A stretch of DNA of 64,000 nucleotides. Origin: Anaeromassilibacillus senegalensis (lineage in GTDB: Bacteria; Bacillota; Clostridia; Oscillospirales; Acutalibacteraceae). Within the stretch, counting starts at the first letter, position 1; the number at the start of each line of letters is the position of its first letter. The stretch covers positions 310,001 to 374,000 of the forward strand of contig NZ_JAFBIT010000001.1 of the NCBI RefSeq assembly GCF_021531715.1, written 5' to 3'. Both the position numbers and the translations under genes were made by a program. Under the pieces are notes generated by a model, which was not told the DNA's origin, made no database searches, and worked only from the letters and a program-made list of their open reading frames with translations. Shown piece by piece: positions 51,185 through 60,215 of this stretch.

Positions 51185-53704
51185 GTGCTGAATAAAGAGG
51201 ATATCAACAAGTACAACACCACGCAGATCACCGGCAGACCAATGAGCCGCACAGACGGCGAAATGGCGCGCTCTGCGGGTGCTACGGCGCAGACGCTGCT
51301 TTCGATGATCTGGAAGCTGTTCAAAACGGTTTTCTTCATCGGCGCCATCACCGGCTGTCTTGTGCTGTTCAGCGTGCTGTCCGTTATCTGGAGCTATCAC
51401 GATGTGGAGATGAATTCCAGTCTCGCGTCGTTCAAACTCAAAGAATCGAGCTTTGTCTATGTGGCGGATACGCTGCACATCGACAGCGTGGAGACGGCGA
51501 ACTGGACGGAACATATGCGCTATAACTCCACGGAGATCCGCACGCGTGTCGATTTCACGCAGATTCCGCAGATTATGAAGGACGCGATGATCGCCATCGA
51601 GGACAAGCGCTTCTACGAGCACAGCGGCGTCGACTGGCGCAGAACGCTTGCCGCGGTGTACGGCCTTGCGACCGGCACGGATACGGCGGGCGGTTCGACG
51701 ATTACACAGCAGCTGATCAAAAACTTGACAGGCGAAAATCAGGTCAGTATCACGCGAAAGATCAAAGAGATCTTCATGGCGCTGAACCTTGAGAAAAAAT
51801 ACACGAAGGATGAGATTCTCGAAGCGTATCTGAACCTCGTCAATTACGGCAACGGCTATTACGGCGTGCAGGCGGCGGCTAAGGGCTACTTCGGCAAGAA
51901 TATCTGGGAGTGCAGCATCGCGGAGTGCGCCACGATCGCCGCAACGACGCAGAACCCTTCGGCGCTGTGCGTCTTCTATCATCCGGAAGCCAACCGTGAA
52001 CGCCGCGAGATCGTTATTTCGGAAATGCTCAATCAGGGCCTCATCACGAACGCCGAGTATAAAGAGGCGATGGAAGAATCCGCCAATCTGAAGCTGCGCG
52101 GCGTCGACTTTGAGGTGGACGATTCTGATGAAGCGGACAGTGACGAGGATCAGAACACCCCGCTCAACGATGTCTGGAACTGGTACGATGAGGAGGTTTT
52201 TAAGGACGCGAAAAACCTGCTGATGGAGTATTCCAACCTCAGCGGTGACAATGCGGTCGACATGCTCTATAACGGCGGTCTGAAGATTTATTCTGCGCAG
52301 TATGTGCCGATGCAGGAGAGCTTTGAGAGCTTTCTCCGATACAACTGGCAGGAATTCACGGAGGACAGCGTAATCTGGTCCGGCACCTGCCTGATGGAGT
52401 ACGATGGCCGCATTCTGGCCGTCAATTCCAACAAGGTGGATTCCGAGGGCAACTATATAGAAAAGACGGGAAACCGCGGCTGGAACAATGTGTCCTCTGC
52501 GTCGAACCAGCCGGGCTCGTCGATTAAGCCGGTCGGTGTCTACGCACCGGGAATCGAGAACAATGTGATTACCTACGGCTCCGTCGTCAAGGATGAACCG
52601 CTCCCGAATTATTTCGGCGACGGTCGTCCCGGCCCGTACAACTTTGACGGCTCCTATTCCGGCATGGTCAATGTGGATCAGGCGCTGACGGAGTCCCTGA
52701 ACGCGCCGGCGGTGCAGATTGTCAATCAGCTTTCGCCGCTCGTGAGCTTCCAGTTCCTGACCCAGAACCTGCACTTCACGACGCTGACGGAAGGCGATTC
52801 GTACAACCTCGGCGGCGTTTCGATCGGCGGTCTGGAAGAGGGCGTCACCGTCCGCGAGATGGTCGGCGCATACCAGATCTTCGGAAACGGCGGCAAGTAC
52901 AACACGCCGTACACGATTTACCGCATTGAGGACCATGACGGCAACGTCATTTACGACTATCAGGATCGTGTAGCGGAGCAGGCGATTTCCTTCGACACGG
53001 CCACGATTATGAATAAACTGCTCCATCTGCCAATCGAGGGTACAGACGACGCATACCCCACTGCGCAGATGGTGCGCCGCAGCGATCTCGACCAGATCGG
53101 TAAGACCGGTACGACCGATGATTACTGCGACATCTGGTACATGGGCGGTACACCGTCCTTTATCTGCGGTATCTGGTACGGCCACGAGACAAAGAGTGAG
53201 GTCTACGACACAAACGGCGCAAAGAGAATGTACAATGGCATCATCAACTGGATGGACGCCAATTACTACGATTTCCTCCACAGCGGCAGCTATGTGCTGA
53301 GCGACAATGTGGTGCAGATGACCTTCTGCCGAGACAGCGGCCTGCGTGCCGGAGAAGACTGCAAAGAAAAGGCGACCGGCTGGTTCTCGCAGAGCAATCT
53401 GCCGAGAACGTGCAACGGCACGACGGATCACATCACCGGCAAAAATAATAGCCCGTCTCCGTCGCCAAGCGTCTCGCCGTCTCCGAGCGTCTCGCCGTCC
53501 CCGAGCACGTCTGCGACACCGACGGCTTCACCGTCGCCGACAGCGCCGCCTGCAACGGCGACCCCGACGGCAGCACCCACACCGACTCCGACAGCAGCAC
53601 CCACGCCGACTCCAACGCCGACGGAGGTGCCTGCAACGCCGACACCGGCTCCGACGGAGGTGCCCGCGACGCCGGAGCCGGATCCCGGTTCAACAGACGG
53701 CTGA
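51185..53704 (+). CDS. Class A penicillin-binding protein (PBP1A type)
   Basis: The GTG at 51185 is preceded by CAGGAGG, while the earlier in-frame ATG has no site. Of 839 residues, a single membrane helix lies at about 50-75. The GT51 glycosyltransferase has Glu139 in IEDKRFYEHSGVD and STITQQLIKNL. The transpeptidase has Ser445-x-x-Lys448 (SSIKP), SLNAP and Lys640-Thr-Gly. The last 85 residues or so are a Ser/Pro/Thr/Ala repeat tail, probably spanning or binding the wall. It builds peptidoglycan. Confidence 0.95.
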   Translation: MLNKEDINKYNTTQITGRPMSRTDGEMARSAGATAQTLLSMIWKLFKTVFFIGAITGCLVLFSVLSVIWSYHDVEMNSSLASFKLKESSFVYVADTLHIDSVETANWTEHMRYNSTEIRTRVDFTQIPQIMKDAMIAIEDKRFYEHSGVDWRRTLAAVYGLATGTDTAGGSTITQQLIKNLTGENQVSITRKIKEIFMALNLEKKYTKDEILEAYLNLVNYGNGYYGVQAAAKGYFGKNIWECSIAECATIAATTQNPSALCVFYHPEANRERREIVISEMLNQGLITNAEYKEAMEESANLKLRGVDFEVDDSDEADSDEDQNTPLNDVWNWYDEEVFKDAKNLLMEYSNLSGDNAVDMLYNGGLKIYSAQYVPMQESFESFLRYNWQEFTEDSVIWSGTCLMEYDGRILAVNSNKVDSEGNYIEKTGNRGWNNVSSASNQPGSSIKPVGVYAPGIENNVITYGSVVKDEPLPNYFGDGRPGPYNFDGSYSGMVNVDQALTESLNAPAVQIVNQLSPLVSFQFLTQNLHFTTLTEGDSYNLGGVSIGGLEEGVTVREMVGAYQIFGNGGKYNTPYTIYRIEDHDGNVIYDYQDRVAEQAISFDTATIMNKLLHLPIEGTDDAYPTAQMVRRSDLDQIGKTGTTDDYCDIWYMGGTPSFICGIWYGHETKSEVYDTNGAKRMYNGIINWMDANYYDFLHSGSYVLSDNVVQMTFCRDSGLRAGEDCKEKATGWFSQSNLPRTCNGTTDHITGKNNSPSPSPSVSPSPSVSPSPSTSATPTASPSPTAPPATATPTAAPTPTPTAAPTPTPTPTEVPATPTPAPTEVPATPEPDPGSTDG

Positions 53705-53726
53705 TCGTGAAATCAACCGATAGTTT

Positions 53727-53768
53727 CTGCCCAAGTGTTCTCCGGAGCATTTGGGCAGTTCTCTTTTG
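53727..53768 (+). terminator. Terminator after the PBP gene
   Basis: CTGCCCAA (53727) and TTGGGCAG (53751) with additional inner pairing, followed by TTCTCTTTT. Confidence 0.75.
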
Positions 53769-53781
53769 AGAAAAATTAGGC

Positions 53782-53810
53782 TTGCTTTTTGTTTGAATGT
53801 GTGGTAAACT
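53782..53810 (+). promoter_or_regulatory. Promoter of the threonine operon
   Basis: TTGCTT (53782-53787), 17 bp, TAAACT (53805-53810), 40 bp before the first gene. No leader peptide or T-box is seen in this short gap. Confidence 0.45.
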
Positions 53811-53849
53811 GTTCACTGTTGCAATACAAACGTATTCAGGTGGTGGACA

Positions 53850-54287
53850 ATGAAAAACACATCTTATTTGCTGATCGATGAGGACGTTTTGCCCGAGGTA
53901 TACCAGAAGGTCGTGCACGTCAATCAGCTTTTGGAAACCGGCGAAGCTTCGAACACTTCGGAGGCGGTAAAGCTTGCGGGAATCTCGCGAAGCGTATATT
54001 ATAAGTATAAGAACGCCGTGTTTCCGTACACCAAGAAGGAAACAGGCTCCATCATGACGGTGCAGGTGGTGCTGATCGACAAGCCCGGCGTGCTGGTGAA
54101 TCTGTTGACGGTATTTTATAAGGCCAATGCAAATATTCTGACGATCAACCAGAATATTCCGGTTAAGGGCAAGGCGTTTGTCTCTGTTTCAGCCCGCAGC
54201 GAAAATATGAGCATTGAAGTTGACGAGCTGCTGAAGCGGCTTTTTGAAGTGCAGGGCGTCATCAAAATTGACAGTATAGTCGGTTAA
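53850..54287 (+). CDS. ACT-domain regulator (UPF0735, PheB-like)
   Basis: Of 145 residues, the first 65 or so form an HTH-like segment (NTSEAVKLAGISRSVYYKYKN) and the rest an ACT domain (VQVVLIDKPGVLVNLLTVFYKANANILTI, in parts). ACT domains bind amino acids. The gene leads the hom-thrB-aspartokinase operon, 28 bp before hom, so it probably senses threonine or another aspartate-family amino acid. AGGTGG lies before the ATG. Confidence 0.88.
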   Translation: MKNTSYLLIDEDVLPEVYQKVVHVNQLLETGEASNTSEAVKLAGISRSVYYKYKNAVFPYTKKETGSIMTVQVVLIDKPGVLVNLLTVFYKANANILTINQNIPVKGKAFVSVSARSENMSIEVDELLKRLFEVQGVIKIDSIVG

Positions 54288-54315
54288 GGACGAACCGATA
54301 GAAAGGAAGAGGGAA

Positions 54316-55560
54316 ATGGCATATATAGCGGTTCTCGGTCACGGTGTGGTCGGCTCCGGTGTTCTGGAGGTTCTTACAACGCACACGGCAAGCATCACAA
54401 AACGGGCCAAGGAAGAAATCAAAGTCAAATACATTCTCGATCTCAAGGATTTTCCCGGTCTGCCGTACAGTGATTGCTTCACAAAGGATTTTCAGGTCAT
54501 CCTGAACGATCCGGAAATTCAGATTGTTGTGGAGGTTATGGGCGGTCTGCATCCGGCGTATGATTTTGTCAAGGCGTGTCTGGAAAACGGCAAGAGCGTC
54601 GTCACCTCCAACAAGGAGCTTGTCGCGAAGAAGGGCGCGGAGCTGTTGGCGATCGCGCAGCGAAACAACCTCAACTTCCTGTTTGAGGCGAGCGTCGGCG
54701 GCGGCATTCCGATCATCCGGCCGATCAGCCAGTGCCTCGCAGCGAACGAGGTGACGGAGATTGCCGGTATTCTGAACGGCACGACAAACTTTATCCTGAC
54801 GAAGATGATCCGCGAGCAGATGACGTTCGGCGATGCGCTCGCGCTGGCACAGAAGCTCGGCTATGCGGAGCGCGACCCGCGCGCGGACGTGGAGGGCGAC
54901 GACGCCTGCCGCAAAATCTGCATCCTCGCCTCGCTCGCATTCGGCACGCACGTTTATCCCGATTCCGTCTACACGGAGGGCATCACGAAGATCACGCTTG
55001 AGGATGTCGATTTCGCGGATGTCTGGGGCGGCGTCATCAAGCTGATTGGCTCAGTGAAGATGCTCGAAAGCGGACAGGTGCATATTATGGTGTGCCCGAT
55101 GTTCGTACACCGCGGCAGCCAGCTCGCGAGCGTGGACGACGTCTTCAACGGCATCATGGTGCGCGGTGACGCAACCGGCGACGTTGTGTTCTACGGCAAG
55201 GGCGCGGGCAAGCTGCCCACGGCCAGCGCCGTCGTGGCGGACGTCATCGACTGTGTGAAGCATTTCAAGGCGCGCAAGTACCTGTTCTGGGACGAGGCGA
55301 AGCCGAATTATATCGCGGATTTCGGCAGCATGAAAACGTCTGCCTATGTGCGCGTGGCGGCGGAAAGCGGCGACGCGGCGTACAGCGCAGCGGAAAGTGT
55401 GTTTGGCTCCGTGACACGTCTGCTTGCAAAGAAGCCAGTGGAAAGCGAAGCGGGCTTTACGGTGAGCGGCCTGACCGAAAACGAGCTGCAGGAGAAGCTC
55501 GCCGCACTCGAAGAGCGCGGTGTCCGGGTTCTGAACCGCATCCGGATCTCCGATTATTAA
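54316..55560 (+). CDS. hom: Homoserine dehydrogenase
   Basis: Of 414 residues, the Rossmann start AVLGHGVVGSGVLEVL binds NAD(P). The catalytic part contains VTSNKELVAKKG, FEASVGGGIPIIRPI and GILNGTTNFILTKM, all diagnostic. A C-terminal ACT-like region ends the protein. It reduces aspartate semialdehyde to homoserine. Good binding site (AAGGAAGAGGG). Operon with homoserine kinase 18 bp downstream. Confidence 0.96.
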   Translation: MAYIAVLGHGVVGSGVLEVLTTHTASITKRAKEEIKVKYILDLKDFPGLPYSDCFTKDFQVILNDPEIQIVVEVMGGLHPAYDFVKACLENGKSVVTSNKELVAKKGAELLAIAQRNNLNFLFEASVGGGIPIIRPISQCLAANEVTEIAGILNGTTNFILTKMIREQMTFGDALALAQKLGYAERDPRADVEGDDACRKICILASLAFGTHVYPDSVYTEGITKITLEDVDFADVWGGVIKLIGSVKMLESGQVHIMVCPMFVHRGSQLASVDDVFNGIMVRGDATGDVVFYGKGAGKLPTASAVVADVIDCVKHFKARKYLFWDEAKPNYIADFGSMKTSAYVRVAAESGDAAYSAAESVFGSVTRLLAKKPVESEAGFTVSGLTENELQEKLAALEERGVRVLNRIRISDY

Positions 55561-55578
55561 GAGAAAGGACGGTCGCAC

Positions 55579-56475
55579 ATGATCCGCATTGATATTCCGG
55601 CCACCAGTGCCAACCTTGGCTCCGGTTTTGACTCCCTCGGGATTGCGCTCACCATGCACAACCGCGTGTGGATGGAGGAATCCGACAGCCTTGAGATTAC
55701 GACAACAGATGATATTCAGGTGCCGACGGATGAGAGCAACCTGATTTACTGGGCGGCGCAGCATCTCTATGAGATGTGCGGCAAAAAGCTGCCCGGCCTG
55801 CGCATTATCCAGGAGAACAACATCCCGATGGCGCGCGGCCTCGGCAGCAGCTCGGCGTGTATCGTCGCCGGTATCCTCGGCGCAAACCGCATGCTCGGCT
55901 CCCCGCTTTCGCAAACGGATCTCATCAACCTCGCGGCGCAGATCGAAGGACACCCCGACAACACCAGCCCGGCGATTTCCGGCGGTCTGGTTGCCTCCGC
56001 CATGGAGGGCAGGCGCGTGTACAGCGTCAGCGTTCCGGTTTCGGAGAAGATCAGCTTCGCCGTGATGATCCCGCCATTTGAGCTGAAAACGGAAAAGGCG
56101 CGCGGCGTTCTGCCCGCGACGTATTCGCGCGAGGATACGGTTTACAACCTCTCGCGTTCCGGTCTGATGACCGCCTCGCTCTTCTCGGGCGATCTGCAGA
56201 ACCTGCGCGTCGCCGTGCAGGACCGGATCCACCAGCCGTACCGCTCGGGCCTGATCGAAAACTACGACAAGGTGTTCCGCATGAGCTATGAACTCGGCTC
56301 GCTCGGCACATATGTCAGCGGCGCCGGCCCGACGATCATCTCGATGATCGACACCGCTGAGGCGGAGGAATTCGGCAGAACGTGCGAGTCCCATCTCGAG
56401 GACCGCGGCGTGCACGGCTGGCGCGTGGAGATTTTGCACGCCGATCCGGAAGGCGCAAAAATTATTATTGAGTGA
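55579..56475 (+). CDS. thrB: Homoserine kinase
   Basis: The 298-residue GHMP kinase has the N-terminal PATSANLGSGFDSLGIAL signature, the ATP-binding loop PMARGLGSSSACIVAGI and the C-terminal SGAGPTIISM. It phosphorylates homoserine for threonine synthesis. GAGAAAGGACGG precedes the ATG. No threonine synthase gene is in the window. Confidence 0.96.
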   Translation: MIRIDIPATSANLGSGFDSLGIALTMHNRVWMEESDSLEITTTDDIQVPTDESNLIYWAAQHLYEMCGKKLPGLRIIQENNIPMARGLGSSSACIVAGILGANRMLGSPLSQTDLINLAAQIEGHPDNTSPAISGGLVASAMEGRRVYSVSVPVSEKISFAVMIPPFELKTEKARGVLPATYSREDTVYNLSRSGLMTASLFSGDLQNLRVAVQDRIHQPYRSGLIENYDKVFRMSYELGSLGTYVSGAGPTIISMIDTAEAEEFGRTCESHLEDRGVHGWRVEILHADPEGAKIIIE

Positions 56476-56571
56476 ATTCCGCTGCGGACAATCCGCAGCG
56501 CAGGGATACATAGAGGCAAAGGCGCCGGGCAGAAGGGATACGGCGATGCCTCGCAGAAAGGATGATACACC

Positions 56572-57789
56572 ATGGCATTGATCGTTCAGAAGTTCGGCGG
56601 TTCTTCGGTGAAGGATGCTGAGCGTCTGTTCAACGTCGCCGATATCGTCACATCCAAGTACAGGGAGGGCAACGACGTCGTCGTTGTTGTCTCAGCGCAG
56701 GGCGATACCACGGACGACCTCATTGAAAAGGCAAAGGAAATCAACAAGAACCCCTCAAAGCGCGAAATGGATCAGCTTCTGACGGCTGGCGAGCAGATTT
56801 CGGCATCGCTCCTCGCGATGGCGATTGAGCAGCTCGGCTATCCGGTTGTGTCGCTGCTCGGCTGGCAGGCGGGCTTTACCACCTCCACGGCATACGGCAG
56901 CGCGCGCATCAAGCGCGTCAACCCGGAGCGCATCCGCGCGGAGCTTTCGCGCCGCAATATCGTTGTGGTAACGGGTTTTCAGGGCGTCAACAAATACGAC
57001 GACATGACGACACTCGGCCGCGGCGGCAGCGATACGAGCGCCGTGGCGATCGCGGCGGCCATGCACGCCGATCTGTGCCAGATCTACACGGATGTCGACG
57101 GCGTCTATACCGCCGACCCGAGAAAGATTCCGGCAGCCCAGAAGCTGGACGTCATCTCCTACGACGAGATGCTGGAGCTTGCGACACTCGGCGCGCAGGT
57201 GCTCAACAACCGTTCAGTTGAAATGGCGAAGAAATATCACATTGAGTTAGAGGTTCTTTCCAGCCTGACGCGGGCGAAGGGAACGATTGTCAAGGAGGTT
57301 ACCAACGTGGAAAAAATGCTCATCAGCGGCGTCGCAAAGGACGATAATATTGCCAGAATTTCGATTATCGGTGTTCCGGATAAGCCGGGCCTTGCGTTCC
57401 GCATCTTCTCGAAGCTGGCGCAGAAAAACATCAACGTCGATATCATTCTGCAGTCCATCGGCAGAAACGGCACCAAGGACATCAGCTTTACGGTTGAGCG
57501 GGACAAGATGGACACGGCGAGCGAGCTGCTGGAATCGTATGTCGAGATGATCGGCGCAAGCAGCGTCGTGTACGACGACAACGTGGCGAAGGTCTCTATT
57601 GTCGGTTCCGGTATGGAGTCGCATCCGGGCGTTGCGTCCGATATGTTTGAGGCGCTCTTTGAGGCGAACGTCAATATCCAGATGATCGCGACGAGTGAGA
57701 TCAAGATCTCCGTCCTCATCGACAAGGAGGACGCAAACAAGGCGGTCGCGGCCATTCACGCGAAGTTCTTTGAGCAGGTCATGCAGTAA
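56572..57789 (+). CDS. lysC: Aspartate kinase
   Basis: The 405-residue monofunctional enzyme has the N-terminal kinase motif VQKFGGSSVKDAERL, the segments GRGGSDTSAVAIAAA and YTDVDGVYTADPRK, and two ACT domains at the C-terminus for feedback by lysine and/or threonine. GCAGAAAGGATG precedes the ATG. A second internal start for a small subunit is possible (Met at about 57318, after AAGGAGG). It supplies aspartyl phosphate to the operon. Confidence 0.96.
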   Translation: MALIVQKFGGSSVKDAERLFNVADIVTSKYREGNDVVVVVSAQGDTTDDLIEKAKEINKNPSKREMDQLLTAGEQISASLLAMAIEQLGYPVVSLLGWQAGFTTSTAYGSARIKRVNPERIRAELSRRNIVVVTGFQGVNKYDDMTTLGRGGSDTSAVAIAAAMHADLCQIYTDVDGVYTADPRKIPAAQKLDVISYDEMLELATLGAQVLNNRSVEMAKKYHIELEVLSSLTRAKGTIVKEVTNVEKMLISGVAKDDNIARISIIGVPDKPGLAFRIFSKLAQKNINVDIILQSIGRNGTKDISFTVERDKMDTASELLESYVEMIGASSVVYDDNVAKVSIVGSGMESHPGVASDMFEALFEANVNIQMIATSEIKISVLIDKEDANKAVAAIHAKFFEQVMQ

Positions 57790-57809
57790 TCTTTCCCAGC
57801 GCATGATTT

Positions 57810-57845
57810 CACCCCCGGCGCAAACAATAAGCCGGGGGTGATTTT
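57810..57845 (+). terminator. Terminator after aspartate kinase
   Basis: CACCCCCGGC (57810) and GCCGGGGGTG (57831) followed by ATTTTA. Its 3' arm doubles as the G-rich site before the next small ORF. Confidence 0.8.
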
Positions 57846-58043
57846 ATGTTTCCGAATGGTTTTGGCGGCAACGGCTACTGGGGGCCGGAAAATTTTGTCC
57901 TCGGCGCCGCGCTGTTCGACTGGCGGGCCGGCTTCAGCGACCTGCCCGACGAGGTCAAGGAATACCTGACCGAGCACGAGAATGAAATCCACAGTGAAGA
58001 GGATGTGGATCGCCTCGTGCGCTCGTACAACATGAAAAAGTAA
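57846..58043 (+). CDS. Hypothetical 65-residue protein
   Basis: A Gly/Phe/Trp-rich N-terminus (MFPNGFGGNGYWGPENF) is followed by an acidic helical C-terminus (VKEYLTEHENEIHSEEDV). No family is recognised; small aromatic-Gly proteins of this sort occur in spore formers. The only binding site is the GGGGG arm of the preceding terminator, and the gene is followed by its own terminator. A real gene is likely but not certain. Confidence 0.55.
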   Translation: MFPNGFGGNGYWGPENFVLGAALFDWRAGFSDLPDEVKEYLTEHENEIHSEEDVDRLVRSYNMKK

Positions 58044-58092
58044 GCGAAGAAGCGGAGCTTTCCCTTGCAGGGGGGCTTCGCTTCTCTATTGC
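58044..58092 (+). terminator. Terminator after the 65-residue ORF
   Basis: GAAGCGGAGC pairs with GCTTCGCTTC through an inner CCC/GGG stem, followed by TCTATT. Confidence 0.7.
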
Positions 58093-58117
58093 ATTCCGTT
58101 CTCCGCCGTGTTATACT
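58089..58117 (+). promoter_or_regulatory. Promoter of the nucleotidyltransferase gene
   Basis: TTGCAT (58089-58094), 17 bp, TATACT (58112-58117), then AAAGGGGAG before the ATG. Confidence 0.6.
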
Positions 58118-58138
58118 GGTCAGGAAAGGGGAGATTTT

Positions 58139-58939
58139 ATGACGTTGGAAACGATGAATACGATTTCCGACCGCGTGCACGCGCAGCTCGACCGCGTGAC
58201 GGAAATCTGGAAACAGGCGCTCGGAGAAGCGCTTACCGGCGTGTATCTGCACGGCTCGCTCGTACTCGGCGCGTTCCGCGAGGGTGTGAGCGACCTCGAT
58301 CTGCTGGTTGTCTGCCGGGAACGCTTGCCGCGCGAAAAGCGGTTGGAGATCGTGCGGCAGATCATGGAGGCGGACGGCAAACCGTGTCCGTTGGAGATGT
58401 CCGCCGTCTGCCTTTCGGATCTCAGACCGTGGCGCCATCCGGTCCGGTGCCAGTTCCATTACAGCGATTTCTGGACCGCGCGCTACCGGGAGATGCTTTC
58501 CGGGAAGATCGGCGCGCATTTTCTGCTCGACGAGGATTTTGAGGATCCGGATATCACCTGCCATGTCAAGCTGACGCGCCAGAGTGGGATCTGCCTGTAC
58601 GGCGAAGCGATTGATACGGTGTTTCCGCCGGTGCCGGAAGTGGACTTCTGGCAGTCGATTTCGGCAGACGTGCACGATTATGATTTCAACGCGTATGAAC
58701 CGCGCTATTTTGCGAGCAACATTCTGATCCTCGGGCGCGTGCTGTCGTACAAGGTGGAACACCGCATCCTCTCGAAGTACGAAGCGGGCGTCTGGACAGC
58801 GGAGCACGTGCCGGAAGCGCTGCGCCCGGTTGTGCTCGACGCGCTGGACGCGTGGTACACGGGACGAGAAATGCGGGAAACGGACCCTGCGCTTTTGGAC
58901 GCGCTGAAGAACTATCTGATCGACGCCATAGAAAACTGA
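58139..58939 (+). CDS. Aminoglycoside-adenylyltransferase-like nucleotidyltransferase
   Basis: The 266-residue protein has the nucleotidyltransferase motif LHGSLVLGAFREGVSDLDLLVV (GS...DxD, given in parts) near residues 38-60, and the DUF4111-like C-terminal helical domain with RYFASNILILGRVLSYK, as in ANT(3'')/ANT(9) enzymes. It could modify an aminoglycoside, but chromosomal relatives often have no known resistance role. Monocistronic, with its own promoter. Confidence 0.8.
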   Translation: MTLETMNTISDRVHAQLDRVTEIWKQALGEALTGVYLHGSLVLGAFREGVSDLDLLVVCRERLPREKRLEIVRQIMEADGKPCPLEMSAVCLSDLRPWRHPVRCQFHYSDFWTARYREMLSGKIGAHFLLDEDFEDPDITCHVKLTRQSGICLYGEAIDTVFPPVPEVDFWQSISADVHDYDFNAYEPRYFASNILILGRVLSYKVEHRILSKYEAGVWTAEHVPEALRPVVLDALDAWYTGREMRETDPALLDALKNYLIDAIEN

Positions 58940-58984
58940 ACGCCTGCCGCTGCCCTTTTGGGGATCAGCGGCAGGCGCTTTCTG

Positions 58985-59968
58985 TTATACGAGCTCGGTC
59001 TCGGTGTGGCCGGTCTCCTCGAAATCGCATAGCCCGTCCACGCCGCAGTTGACCATGCTGCGCACGGCGGCGTCCGTATAAAACGCCATGTGCTGCGTCA
59101 TGATGACATTCGGGAACTGGCGCAGATAGGCCATGTCGCGGTTCGCGAGGATATCGTCGCGGCGGTTTTCGTGGTAGATACCCTCCTCCTTGTCGAAGAC
59201 GTCCAGCGCGAGCGAGCCGATTTTCTGACTCTCAATGCCCTCAATGATGGCGGTGAAATCCATCAGCTCACCGCGCGCACAGTTGATGAGCATGACGCCA
59301 TCCTTCATTTTGGCGAGCGCTTCGCGGTTGATGATGCGGCGTGTGCTCTCAAGCAGCGGCATGTGCAGGGAAATCACATCGCAGGTGCGGTACAGGGTGT
59401 CGGTATCCACGTACGTGCACAGCCCGGTGAGCGCCGGGTTTTCGCGCACGTCGCTTGCGAGAATTCGGCAGCCGAAGCCGCTGAGGTTGCGGATGGCCGC
59501 CGCGCCGATCTTGCCGGTACCCAGAATACCGACGGTCAGATCCTTCATTTCACGCCCCTGCAGGCCAGCGAGCGAGTAGTCATTGACCTGCATGCGCCAG
59601 AGCGCGGGCTTGTATTTGCGCAGGCTCAGAAGCATCAGCATCACGGTGTAGTCCGCAACGCCGGTCGGCGCGTAATTTGCGTTGCACACCTTGATGCCGA
59701 GCGCTTTTGCAGCGTCGAGATCGATGTGGTTGTAGCCGATCGTGCGCGTGGAGATGTATTGCACGCCGCGCGTCTTGAGTGCCTCGAGCAGCTCGCGCGT
59801 AAACCGCGTGCGCCCGAGTGTCGTCACGCCGGTGCAGCCGTTTACCGTATCGATGTTTTCAATCGTCAGCGCCTCGCTGTGCAGGGAAAGCTCCGCGTGG
59901 CGGCGGGCGGCGGCAGTTTCAAAATCGCGCGCTTCGTCGGCGCGCATCTCATAGACGGCGATTTTCAT
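58985..59968 (-). CDS. D-2-hydroxyacid dehydrogenase (D-lactate dehydrogenase/VanH type)
   Basis: The 327-residue protein has the NAD-binding GILGTGKIGAAAIRNL, the RTIGYNHIDLDAAK segment with catalytic Arg region, CARGELMDF (catalytic Arg/Glu area) and the final active-site His in VIMTQHMAFYT. It interconverts pyruvate and D-lactate or a similar pair. Transcribed leftward from the promoter at 60099-60127 with AGAGAGGTT before the ATG. Confidence 0.9.
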   Translation of the reverse strand: MKIAVYEMRADEARDFETAAARRHAELSLHSEALTIENIDTVNGCTGVTTLGRTRFTRELLEALKTRGVQYISTRTIGYNHIDLDAAKALGIKVCNANYAPTGVADYTVMLMLLSLRKYKPALWRMQVNDYSLAGLQGREMKDLTVGILGTGKIGAAAIRNLSGFGCRILASDVRENPALTGLCTYVDTDTLYRTCDVISLHMPLLESTRRIINREALAKMKDGVMLINCARGELMDFTAIIEGIESQKIGSLALDVFDKEEGIYHENRRDDILANRDMAYLRQFPNVIMTQHMAFYTDAAVRSMVNCGVDGLCDFEETGHTETELV

Positions 59969-60071
59969 GGTCGTTCAACCTCTCTTTTCTGGATTCTGCC
60001 CACGCTGCACCGCTTTTATGCGATGCTTCTTAGGCGCGTTGTAGGGGATTCACTTTAAACTGTTGATTTCA

Positions 60072-60127
60072 CGAATTAACTAATTAAATCACAACAATAT
60101 TATAGCGGGATTCATGCCTGCCGTCAA
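60072..60127 (-). promoter_or_regulatory. Promoter of the D-2-hydroxyacid dehydrogenase gene
   Basis: Minus strand TTGACG (complement of 60122-60127), 17 bp, TATAAT (complement of 60099-60104). Downstream of the start lies TTGTGATTTAATTAG, with a TTGTGA half of a Rex-type site. The other half is poor, so redox control is only a thought. Confidence 0.6.
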
Positions 60128-60215
60128 GCCGGAAAAATGTGCAGGAAGTCCGTTGCGCTCCCATGCTTTTTGTGCTATTATGGAAAAAAGTCCAGTTTAT
60201 GAGGAGTTTGGTGAT

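Noticed and set aside
50630-53431. 933-codon minus-strand frame
   Set aside because: Only its last 144 codons (50630-51064) form a gene with its own start; the rest is antisense to the PBP gene.
55051-56511. 486-codon minus-strand frame over hom/thrB
   Set aside because: Antisense to two well-defined enzymes; no start signal.
58139-58939. Acquired aminoglycoside resistance cassette
   Set aside because: No integron, transposon or attC-like sequence nearby and base composition matches the chromosome.
60072-60104. A Rex operator before the D-2-hydroxyacid dehydrogenase
   Set aside because: Only one TTGTGA half is good; the second half does not fit the spacing.
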